DNA from: Acidaminococcus intestini DSM 21505
GTDB taxonomy: Bacteria > Bacillota > Negativicutes > Acidaminococcales > Acidaminococcaceae
NCBI RefSeq assembly: GCF_000425045.1
Contig: NZ_AULA01000013.1
Span: 1-52,058, forward strand
Reading direction: 5' to 3'
DNA: 52,058 bases
Positions 6,644-13,032 of this stretch are shown here, in pieces. A program made the position numbers and the translations under genes. The notes beneath the pieces were generated by a model. The model was not told the DNA's origin. It was given only the letters and a program-made list of their open reading frames with translations, and did not search any database. Numbering within the stretch: the first letter of the stretch is position 1; each line of letters begins with the position of its first letter.

Positions 6644-6659
6644 TCATTAATCCTCCTAT

Positions 6660-6691
6660 AGTAAAATGGCCTCCGTAAAGGAGGTTTTTTA
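6660..6691 (+). promoter_or_regulatory. Hairpin covering the ribosome site of the tyrosine recombinase
   Basis: GGCCTCC-GTAA-AGGAGG followed by TTTTTT lies immediately before the ATG at 6694. The 3' arm is the AAAGGAGG ribosome site, so folding would hide it; the hairpin plus six T also looks like an intrinsic terminator. Either reading implies low or conditional expression of the recombinase. The structure is seen; the effect is inferred. Confidence 0.55.
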
Positions 6692-6693
6692 TT

Positions 6694-7719
6694 ATGCGTA
6701 AACCAAATGGATACGGCTGCATCAAACGGCTGTCCGGTAACCGGAGGAGGCCGTTTGTTTTTGTAATATCGGAGAATGGTAAGCAAAGACCTGTTGAATA
6801 TTTTACCAACCAGATTGACGCTGAAATCTTTCAAGCTGATTACAACAAAACTCATAACCATCGCTCCCTTCCTGGTCATCAAATCACATTGGAAGAACTG
6901 TACCATCGGTGGCTGCCAGCACACACGGCAGATACCTCGCCATCAAAATCGACACTGTGCAGCTATGAAAATTCATTCAAGCATCTCTCATCCCTGCACC
7001 AGGAACCGTTTGCCAGTCTGAAATACATGGACTATCAAAGAATCATAGATGATATGAGAAAAAGCGGGCTGTCGTACAGCTCGCTTAAAAAAGTACGGTC
7101 ACTCATTTCATTACTTTCTCAGTATGCCAGTAAAATCGAGCTAGCCAACAAGAACTATGCTCCTCTCTTATCCATCGGAAAGAACAAGCAGGTCCGCCCG
7201 CACAAGCCGTTTAGTCGGCAGAAGATAAACCGTTTATGGAAAGCAGTTTGCAATGATAACGTTGATACTGTGCTGATATTGCTTTATACGGGTATGAGAG
7301 TCGGAGAACTGCTCCATCTCCATAAGTCAGACGTCAACATCCGGCAGCGTTTCATCCGGATCACCAAGAGCAAAACCGTTTCCGGCATCCGGATTATTCC
7401 CATCCATCCCAGAATCCTTCCATTGATAATTGCCAGGATGGATTCTCCCGGAACCACTCTTCTGAGTGACACCAACGGGAATCCATATGACTACAGTCGC
7501 TATTGCATCATCTGGCGCTCAGTCATGCAGCTCATCAACGCTGCCGGCCATACAACACACGATTGCAGGCATACTGTCACAACCCTGCTTGACAATGCCG
7601 GGGCCAACGAAACTGCCAAGCGGCGCATCTTAGGGCACGCGGGCGGCGATGTCACCGAGCGCGTCTATACCCACAAAAATATTAGGCAGCTCCGGAAATG
7701 CATTGAACTATTAAAATAA
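6694..7719 (+). CDS. Tyrosine recombinase, probable tail-fibre invertase (Rci-like role)
   Basis: 341 residues with an N-terminal SAM-like core-binding region (about 60-160) and a C-terminal phage-integrase catalytic domain. The catalytic set is visible: Arg in TGMRVGE, His and Arg in HDCRHT, His in ILGHAG and the nucleophile Tyr in ERVYTHK. It is transcribed against the late operon and sits directly beside the array of alternative tail-fibre ends, far from both prophage ends, while a serine recombinase sits at attR. That context argues for local DNA inversion (as Rci does for plasmid shufflons) rather than prophage integration. The role is inferred from position; the family assignment is firm. 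Confidence 0.85.
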   Translation: MRKPNGYGCIKRLSGNRRRPFVFVISENGKQRPVEYFTNQIDAEIFQADYNKTHNHRSLPGHQITLEELYHRWLPAHTADTSPSKSTLCSYENSFKHLSSLHQEPFASLKYMDYQRIIDDMRKSGLSYSSLKKVRSLISLLSQYASKIELANKNYAPLLSIGKNKQVRPHKPFSRQKINRLWKAVCNDNVDTVLILLYTGMRVGELLHLHKSDVNIRQRFIRITKSKTVSGIRIIPIHPRILPLIIARMDSPGTTLLSDTNGNPYDYSRYCIIWRSVMQLINAAGHTTHDCRHTVTTLLDNAGANETAKRRILGHAGGDVTERVYTHKNIRQLRKCIELLK

Positions 7720-7744
7720 TGTTACTAATACGATACTGTAAAGC

Positions 7745-7927
7745 AGATGGCAACCACGATTTCACTATATATTTTGTGATTTCGTGGTTGTTACTACTGT
7801 TTCCAGCAAATCTGATGAAAATACGGTGATTCCAGAATTACTGATTCCCAGAAATGTCCACAACCAGCGTAAATGCTGGATTGCAATAAAAGAAAATCTT
7901 TTCAGGGACCGTGCATATTCTCCATAG
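7745..7927 (+). pseudogene. Possible degenerate fourth tail-fibre cassette
   Basis: After CAG-A-TGG (7744-7750), a one-base-insertion variant of the CAGTGG site core, the frame from TGG stays open for about 59 codons and stops at 7925-7927, shortly before the next good site (7954). It includes KSDENTVIPELLIP and RKCWIAIKEN. Size and position match the other cassettes. Against it, the site is imperfect, a strong hairpin (CAACCACGA/TCGTGGTTG, 7751-7790) that may terminate the recombinase gene lies inside, and similarity to the other cassettes is weak. Confidence 0.3.
7751..7790 (+). terminator. Stem-loop after the tyrosine recombinase gene
   Basis: CAACCACGA and TCGTGGTTG pair perfectly, with inner TCAC/GTGA pairing, about 30 bases past the recombinase stop. 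There is no clear T-run after it (TTACTACTGTTT), so termination is plausible but unproven. Confidence 0.45.
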
Positions 7928-7953
7928 TTCTCTCCTCCAAAAGCAACCAGTAT

Positions 7954-7961
7954 ACAGTGGG
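7954..7961 (+). repeat. Inversion site B (ACAGTGGG)
   Basis: Core ACAGTGGG within TATACAGTGGG, 11 bases identical to the site in the expressed fibre gene but on the opposite strand. The reading frame through the core is A-CAG-TGG-G, the same as at the other sites. Confidence 0.7.
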
Positions 7962-8170
7962 TATATCCAAGAAGCAATAACGCGTTCAGCTTCCCTATCG
8001 CATTTACATCTAACTGGACGCTAATTCCATGTTCAGAAGCTCCTGGCACTGGATATTATACTTTTTTGGAAGTTGTTCGGAATGGTATGACAGGAGCAAC
8101 AATCAATACATACTCTGGCAGTGGTCAGATATTAGATCATACAATTAGGGCTATCGCCATAGGATGGTAA
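7955..8170 (+). other. Silent tail-fibre C-terminal cassette B
   Basis: Open frame without start codon or ribosome site, read from CAG-TGG in the site core: QWVYPRSNNAFSFPIAFTSN, then NWTLIPCSEAPGTGYYTFLE, ending HTIRAIAIGW and TAA at 8168-8170. FPIAF and a terminal IAIGW are typical of the last domain of phage tail fibres. It lies on the strand opposite to the expressed fibre gene. Inversion between 7954 and 8527 would fuse it in frame to the fibre N-terminus. Its stop is one base before site C, so cassettes are packed end to end. Confidence 0.7.
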
Positions 8171-8178
8171 ACAGTGGG
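8171..8178 (+). repeat. Inversion site C (ACAGTGGG)
   Basis: Core within ACAGTGGGGAA, 11 bases identical to the site in the expressed gene (opposite strand). It is a direct repeat of site B and inverted relative to site A. The three sites share the looser pattern K-T-A-W-ACAGTGGG-K-A-W. Confidence 0.7.
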
Positions 8179-8351
8179 GAAGTAGTTATGAATCGCAAAC
8201 TCTTACGCTACCGATACAAAGCAAGATATTGGTCATTATCGGGATGCACGAAGGCACTACAAAACAAACGGTTTCTTACTCACAATCGGAGAATAAATGG
8301 GTTGGTTCAGATAGCTCTCTTTATTTGTTTTATATTGCTATTTGCAAATAG
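8172..8351 (+). other. Silent tail-fibre C-terminal cassette C
   Basis: Open frame of 59 codons plus stop from the site core: QWGSSYESQTLTLPIQSKIL through KWVGSDSSLYLFYIAICK. It has no start codon of its own. It resembles the expressed end (QWG..., then S/T-x-T-L-P-L/I, ending AICK). Its stop codon and the stop of the expressed gene lie in one 16-bp palindrome (8337-8352), so the two cassettes are tail to tail. Inverting the 357-bp block 8171-8527 would exchange them exactly, keeping the frame and both stops. Confidence 0.75.
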
Positions 8352-8352
8352 C
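8337..8352. repeat. 16-bp palindrome encoding the ends of two opposed cassettes
   Basis: GCTATTTGCAAATAGC is a perfect palindrome. Read on either strand it gives Ala-Ile-Cys-Lys-stop, the final residues of the expressed fibre (minus) and of cassette C (plus). Confidence 0.85.
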
Positions 8353-8913
8353 AAGAAAGGAAAGCGTTTCAGGTTCTTTATTAAGGCTAGATGTGACCAT
8401 CGTCCCACTCAGACCGTTATACTGCGCTGAAACGCCGTAATGCTGGATATACCCATTAAGCATAGTGGAGGACAGCGGTAATGTGAAAGAACCAGAGCCA
8501 TTGATGATTTGGAAAATTCCCCACTGTATAATTAGCCCGCCGAAAAAGGAGCCCAGGCAAACATACCCATTTTGTGCGATATTGTACTTCACTCCGGATG
8601 CCGTCAGCACCATCTTGAGAAGCTGCCCGAACCAGCTACCTGTTTCAAGCGCCGTAATGGCTGTGATGGCCGTAGTGAGGGCCAGCTTTTTGATGATGTC
8701 ATCACCGAGTGTTGCGATTTTCTCAAACAGCTTAAACCGGTTTTCGTGAGCAGCGTCTGATTCGTCGTGCCCCTTCAGCGCCTTTCCTCCGGATTCATCT
8801 AATTCTTGAGCCTTTGCGTCGATTGCGTCCATATTGGCATTGATATCAGCAATGTCAGCAGCATCGTTGTAATCCGGCTTAATCAAATTTAAAAAAGCAG
8901 TTCTCAGTGCCAT
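8338..8913 (-). CDS. Tail fibre protein, currently expressed form
   Basis: 191 residues. The N-terminus (MALRTAFLNLIKPDYNDAAD) is the baseplate-attachment type seen in PBSX-like tail fibres; a helical region to about residue 85 follows, then a collar-like segment (AQNGYVCLGSFFGGLIIQWG) and a C-terminal domain ending LSFLAICK. The C-terminal part after QWG (about 60 residues) is the switchable portion: the site ACAGTGGG (8520-8527, minus) encodes Gln-Trp at the junction. The start at 8913 follows AGGAGG. It should bind the host receptor, so swapping this end would change host range. The fibre function is inferred from position and sequence style. Confidence 0.8.
   Translation of the reverse strand: MALRTAFLNLIKPDYNDAADIADINANMDAIDAKAQELDESGGKALKGHDESDAAHENRFKLFEKIATLGDDIIKKLALTTAITAITALETGSWFGQLLKMVLTASGVKYNIAQNGYVCLGSFFGGLIIQWGIFQIINGSGSFTLPLSSTMLNGYIQHYGVSAQYNGLSGTMVTSSLNKEPETLSFLAICK
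8520..8527 (-). repeat. Inversion site A inside the expressed tail-fibre gene
   Basis: ACAGTGGG on the minus strand at the codons for Gln-Trp-Gly. It is in opposite orientation to sites B and C, as required for inversion. It marks the boundary between the constant N-terminal and variable C-terminal parts of the fibre. Confidence 0.75.
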
Positions 8914-8924
8914 TGATTTTCCTC

Positions 8925-9551
8925 CTATTCAACATCTTTAATCATCGAGTCTTTCCAAGTCCTCGTCTTCATATATTCCCAGTCATGGCGCAAGGCATAG
9001 TTATCAGCCCATTCGATTCCTTGTTCTTCCTCCCAAGTTCTAGCCTTCAAGTTTTTCCAAAATAGTGGATAGTAAAAATTCCGCCAGACGTTATAGTCAT
9101 AGCGGAATTCATAATCAATATGAGCTGGTTTAATTTGGTCGACAGCTGCGACAAGGTCGTCAGTATAAGGGGCTGGTTCCAAATAATGCCGAAATGCATA
9201 TGTAATCGTCGCGTCTCCATCGTATTCTGCGAGACAATCTCCTGTGTAGATTCCGTCGCAAATTTGCTGTATAACCGTCATCGACGCAAATCGCTTCGCT
9301 AGCCAGGCAGACTGGATATTCACCCGTCGAGCATCCAATGTTGCGTCTTTGCCAGGCCTAAGCCCCAGGTCTTTTTCTAAGACGCTGCAGCCATGCTCAT
9401 CCAGGCGGTCAAAAAACATGTTGTTGTAGTCCTGGTCTAATTTTTCGTTTGCGCTTTTCATATCTGTATCAACGGCGGCATAAAGGGCTTTAACCCACGG
9501 GTCCTGCCTATACCACGCATGCAGCGCACGCAGCATGACTTTATCAAGCAT
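8925..9551 (-). CDS. Baseplate/tail protein, YmfQ-like (XkdU, DUF2313)
   Basis: 208 residues. The DUF2313/YmfQ family of contractile-tail phages, which links baseplate wedge to fibre, is recognised from the helical N-terminus (DKVMLRALHAWYRQDPWVKA), the LGLRPGKDATLDARR segment and IKPAHIDYEF near residue 140. An extra aromatic C-terminal stretch (WRNFYYPLFWKNLKARTWEE) follows the usual end. The second ATG (9551) is preferred because AGGAG lies nine bases upstream. It overlaps the end of the baseplate J gene slightly. Confidence 0.8.
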   Translation of the reverse strand: MLDKVMLRALHAWYRQDPWVKALYAAVDTDMKSANEKLDQDYNNMFFDRLDEHGCSVLEKDLGLRPGKDATLDARRVNIQSAWLAKRFASMTVIQQICDGIYTGDCLAEYDGDATITYAFRHYLEPAPYTDDLVAAVDQIKPAHIDYEFRYDYNVWRNFYYPLFWKNLKARTWEEEQGIEWADNYALRHDWEYMKTRTWKDSMIKDVE

Positions 9552-10605
9552 AGGTAACATCTCCTAACACTGCGACCGATTCTTTCGGGATGACGATATT
9601 TGATGTCCCGCCGTTCACCTGCAGGTCTGCATAGTCAAGGACGCCCGTGGTTCCAATGATGGCAGCGCCAATTCTGGCGCAACTTATATAGTCTGTTTCA
9701 GCCTCTGTCGCGGCGAATGCCTGCGACTTAATGTACTGCTCAATCGCAGCCGTAATATTTTGTTTGATTTCCTCTAAGTCTTCAGATACAGATACAGATA
9801 CAGATACAGATACAATATCAGCAGCCTTCACTGTACAGACTGCACCGACTGGAGCCTGTCCATCCCCGCGCCCTGTTTGGCCAGGGTCAATATAATCCTG
9901 CACCGCCTTCACGAGAGTTTCCGACGCCGGCTTATTGTCGTTCCCGATGATTACGACCTTAACAGTATTCTTACCAGCCCAATGCGGAAAAACGCGGGCA
10001 TGGCCGACACCGTCCACAGCCTTCGCCCAAGCTAGATAGTGATATTTGTTGCCACATGTTGCAGGAATCTGTAGTTTTTCGTAATAGCGCTTCCGAAATT
10101 CGTCATCAGTTTCGACGGCATATCCACCTTCAGCCGGCGCCGGATTCGTAACGGCACCGATGCCGTTAATTGTAACGGGCATCTTAACAATCGTGTCTGC
10201 TGCGACATTTCCCTCTGTCCCTGGGCTGAGTGCCTTAACAATCACGGTATCACCCTGGGCAACTGTTTTAGTTTCGGCAGCAGCAAATTGCACCCCGTCT
10301 TCGGTTTCAAAAAGATCTCCTCGGATGATTCGACCCGTGCCAGCAATGATTTTTACAGTTGCTGTCGCACTAACCGCGGCGTTGCGCATGATTCCAACTC
10401 GTTGCATGCACCAAGCATCTAATTCAGGACCTTCTAGATTATCAACGTTCTGTTTCTCCTCGATTAGGAAGGCTTTTTTCCACAACTGATACTGCCCGAA
10501 AGAAACTCCGCGCGTAATGTCGTAGGTTGGGAATCCTTCAGTTTTTTGATAGTCGTCCGACACACCTTTCAGAATCGTATTGTGAATTTGGTTAATCGTA
10601 TACAT
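9544..10605 (-). CDS. Baseplate J-like protein (XkdT)
   Basis: 353 residues with the Baseplate_J layout: an N-terminal segment ending in LWKKAFLIEEKQNVDNLEGP, GIMRNAAVSATATVKI, the central ETDDEFRKRYYEKL motif and a C-terminal VNGGTSNIVIPKESVAVLGD. It forms the wedge of the contractile baseplate. The start at 10605 (second Met) sits nine bases after GAGG. A CAGATA-type hexamer repeat encodes a Ser-Val run (SVSVSVSVS) near residue 280. Its 5' end overlaps the DUF2634 gene. Confidence 0.9.
   Translation of the reverse strand: MYTINQIHNTILKGVSDDYQKTEGFPTYDITRGVSFGQYQLWKKAFLIEEKQNVDNLEGPELDAWCMQRVGIMRNAAVSATATVKIIAGTGRIIRGDLFETEDGVQFAAAETKTVAQGDTVIVKALSPGTEGNVAADTIVKMPVTINGIGAVTNPAPAEGGYAVETDDEFRKRYYEKLQIPATCGNKYHYLAWAKAVDGVGHARVFPHWAGKNTVKVVIIGNDNKPASETLVKAVQDYIDPGQTGRGDGQAPVGAVCTVKAADIVSVSVSVSVSEDLEEIKQNITAAIEQYIKSQAFAATEAETDYISCARIGAAIIGTTGVLDYADLQVNGGTSNIVIPKESVAVLGDVTYA
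9783..9812. repeat. Five tandem CAGATA units inside the baseplate J gene
   Basis: Five perfect hexamers. On the coding strand they give alternating Ser and Val codons in frame, so gain or loss of units changes the protein by two residues without shifting the frame. Confidence 0.85.
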
Positions 10606-11050
10606 TCTCATTCACCTCAATTTCCGTTCCGTCATGCATCACTGCGGTGAAGCTGAAAATGCCTGTCTGTCCGGAAAATGTCCAATCCTTCGTTTCCTTC
10701 ACGACAGGGCATGTTTTCAGCAGGTCATCAGATATTTGTCGTTTGATCGTTGCAATAGCGACTGAGCGCGGCAGTCGATAGCCAACCAATCCGTTGGTGT
10801 CGACCCCAAAATATCTGTCGTAAATTGCATATTTGTTTTTAACCGTATTAATGAACAACCTGATATGCTGCTGAATGCTCTCTGTCAGCGTGCATTCACG
10901 GTTAAATCCTGAATTAAAGATGAATCGTCTCTTTCTCCAATCAAAATAGGGGCTTCGACCTAATGTCGTTGCCCCTATTGTTGCTTTAACGGTCGACGTT
11001 TCCATTGATGCAACCGCCAAATCATTTAAATCAATGTCAGATGGAAACAT
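10592..11050 (-). CDS. Baseplate protein, DUF2634 family (XkdS-like, gp25 position)
   Basis: 152 residues. DUF2634 proteins occupy the place of the T4 gp25-like wedge subunit in PBSX-type tails. Recognised from the central GFNRECTLTESIQQHIRLFI and KYAIYDRYFGVDTNGLVG, plus gene order between the DUF2577 and baseplate J genes. The start follows AAGGAGG. A short overlap with baseplate J suggests coupled translation. Confidence 0.82.
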   Translation of the reverse strand: MFPSDIDLNDLAVASMETSTVKATIGATTLGRSPYFDWRKRRFIFNSGFNRECTLTESIQQHIRLFINTVKNKYAIYDRYFGVDTNGLVGYRLPRSVAIATIKRQISDDLLKTCPVVKETKDWTFSGQTGIFSFTAVMHDGTEIEVNENVYD

Positions 11051-11062
11051 TGCTCCACCTCC

Positions 11063-11467
11063 TTACACGATGATATCAACGATGAAGAACCGTTGATTGT
11101 CTGTTGTAGGCGCTACCATCACACGGTTCCCTGGCTGCCAGTCATCAATGGGATGCAGCGTGACATGCCCGTTCGCTGAGTTGGATGTTGAGTAGCTGCT
11201 GCCACCGTGAGAAAACCCGCCGGAACATGGCCCCGTCGTCAAATTCCCGTTTTGAGATTCCTGGTCAATCGTAAAGTCGCTTGAGCGTTGCAGAATATGC
11301 CGGCAGATGTATCCGTTACGTTTGTCAATAATATAAGCGCCATCTTGGATTGATATCTTCCAGTCATCTCCTATCTGCAGAATCACCCCAATGCAATTAG
11401 AAATAGGCTTCGGATTGTCCCGCTTCTTAAATTGATTAGCAATGTCTTGAGCCCATGTATCAGCCAT
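11063..11467 (-). CDS. Tail protein, DUF2577 family (XkdR-like)
   Basis: 134 residues starting MADTWAQDIANQFKKRDNPK. DUF2577 proteins are small baseplate components with an OB-like beta fold; the C-terminal GNRVMVAPTTDNQRFFIVDI fits. A Gly/Ser-rich loop (GGFSHGGSSYSTSNSANG) lies at about 83-100. The start follows AAGGAG; the end is separated from the DUF2634 gene by a short ribosome-site gap. Confidence 0.75.
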   Translation of the reverse strand: MADTWAQDIANQFKKRDNPKPISNCIGVILQIGDDWKISIQDGAYIIDKRNGYICRHILQRSSDFTIDQESQNGNLTTGPCSGGFSHGGSSYSTSNSANGHVTLHPIDDWQPGNRVMVAPTTDNQRFFIVDIIV

Positions 11468-12485
11468 TTTCTACCACTCCTTCTGCATTGTCCTTTGTTG
11501 ACTGAATTTCAAGCGTCATGAAGTGATTGAGATTGTCGTATGTGTGATAAGCAGATAGAACTAAAAAATCTCCGACTAGACCGAGTTCCGCACTATTAAA
11601 GCTCAAGACGCGCCCAGACCGCACTTCATCAGATCCGAAAAGATTCAGCCGTTTGCTGATTTTCTTTCTGCAGAGCTCCTTCAGCTTTTGGTTCGCAATC
11701 TTCTGAGCATCTGCTTTTTTCTTGTCAGTTACGTTCTCGTAATGAACGACTTCGCCGTATACCCTTGCTGCGTCCTTGTTTTCGGCAGTTGCGATAACAG
11801 CGGCATCTTTTTCGTGACCGGATGTGATAACGACCTTGGTCACAATGTCTTTGACGCTGCTTTCCGCGGTGTAGTCTCCGATGACGTCTGTCACATCAAA
11901 AGGCGTCTCATTCGGAGCAATTTGGTATGTTGCCTTTACCTTCAGCTCATCCCGCTTCGTGATGCAGAGCTTATCCATCCTGACTTCCATCCGGTATTCA
12001 ACCCCTGTCGCAGCAGTTTCCTGTGCAATGATATCCTTCAAGGCCTTGGAAATATCGTCCCCGTTGTAGATCTTATTAATCACTGTATTCATTTCCGCAA
12101 GTTCTCCGATTTGGATGCCCTTGCTGTCACAAATCCTTCTGATGCCGTCTGATGCCGTACAATCAATTAGCTGCACGAACACCTGATCCTTGTTCAAAAA
12201 CCAAGCGTAGTCATATGCCTTGTATTTAAACTTTGATAGTCCTTCTTGAGATTCTTCCTCGATGATTCCAGTGAAAACAGTAACTCCGTTGTTTTCAAAG
12301 CAAATCTTTCCGCCGAACTCCAAAAGGTTTCCCTGGTAATTACCGTCCAATGGATTCTCGATCAAGTCAAACGTAAACTCCTCGCCCAGTTGGTCAATCT
12401 GATCACTCCGTGAATAGTTGCTTGTTATTGCCGTGATATCTTTAGTCATGCCACCATAGGAGTAAGTCAGTTTAAAATCATTCAT
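11460..12485 (-). CDS. Baseplate hub protein, XkdQ/gpD-like
   Basis: 341 residues of the late-control-D/XkdQ type. The N-terminal beta region (LTYSYGGMTKDITAITSNYS) and VTVFTGIIEEESQEG with YKAYDYAWFLNKDQVF are typical of hub proteins that form the trimer through which the tail tube ejects. It starts inside the end of the upstream gene (ATGA overlap) and itself overlaps the DUF2577 gene by eight bases. Confidence 0.85.
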   Translation of the reverse strand: MNDFKLTYSYGGMTKDITAITSNYSRSDQIDQLGEEFTFDLIENPLDGNYQGNLLEFGGKICFENNGVTVFTGIIEEESQEGLSKFKYKAYDYAWFLNKDQVFVQLIDCTASDGIRRICDSKGIQIGELAEMNTVINKIYNGDDISKALKDIIAQETAATGVEYRMEVRMDKLCITKRDELKVKATYQIAPNETPFDVTDVIGDYTAESSVKDIVTKVVITSGHEKDAAVIATAENKDAARVYGEVVHYENVTDKKKADAQKIANQKLKELCRKKISKRLNLFGSDEVRSGRVLSFNSAELGLVGDFLVLSAYHTYDNLNHFMTLEIQSTKDNAEGVVENG

Positions 12486-13021
12486 TCAATCACTCCTTCG
12501 GCTGCTTGATCATCAGCAATATTCACCGACGGTTTCTTATATTCGCGGAAGTCAATCTGGAACTTTATGTCATTATTCCTTTCTTGGTGATATGTGAAAT
12601 TATCGATCGTGCAAAGCATGTCTAGCTTCACCGCCCCAATCGTTTCGACGAACATCAAGCGGAAAACGACTCCTTGCCGGCGCCATTTTTCTATCCAGTT
12701 GACGTAATCCCAGCCATTCCTGAATGTTGCCCCTGCTCTGATGAAGGAGTAGTTTTTACTGACAGGGAAGATGCTGGAGAATGAGAGCGTGCGGAGCTTA
12801 GGAGCTCCAATCACATTGATGTCTCCCGTGACAGAGGCAAACGTATCGTTCGCCTGTGGACTATTGACTTCAGGCAGGTCCCCCGGAATAACTGGGAAGA
12901 TGATACTGTCTCCAATATTGTCGACCTTCAGTACGATATTAATTCTAGAGCGCAGGACAGAAGTGAGGTCAGAATATGCTGCGCCGGTATACTGCCTCAA
13001 GATGTCCATCAAGATACTCAT
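12482..13021 (-). CDS. Baseplate/tail protein, XkdP-like without LysM
   Basis: 179 residues. The DSIIFPVIPGDLPEVNSPQA, GDINVIGAPKLRTLSFSSIF and FREYKKP segments match the N-terminal part of XkdP-type proteins found between tape measure and hub genes. Classical XkdP carries a C-terminal LysM peptidoglycan-binding domain; here the protein ends after the conserved N-terminal part. The start follows AGGAGG. Short versions exist in other phages, so this need not be a truncation. Confidence 0.75.
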   Translation of the reverse strand: MSILMDILRQYTGAAYSDLTSVLRSRINIVLKVDNIGDSIIFPVIPGDLPEVNSPQANDTFASVTGDINVIGAPKLRTLSFSSIFPVSKNYSFIRAGATFRNGWDYVNWIEKWRRQGVVFRLMFVETIGAVKLDMLCTIDNFTYHQERNNDIKFQIDFREYKKPSVNIADDQAAEGVIE

Positions 13022-13032
13022 GCCCTCACCTC

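Noticed and set aside
6694-7719. The tyrosine recombinase as the prophage integrase
   Set aside because: It is 2-3 kb inside the prophage amid tail genes, with no tRNA or att-like repeat nearby, while a serine recombinase sits exactly at the right end.
7765-8049. A 94-codon minus-strand frame antisense to cassette B
   Set aside because: It has no ribosome site, no recognisable product, and is antisense to the better-supported cassette frame.
8164-8430. An 88-codon plus-strand frame across cassette C
   Set aside because: It is out of frame with the QWG site, has a Lys/Arg-rich arbitrary composition, and runs into the antisense of the expressed fibre gene.
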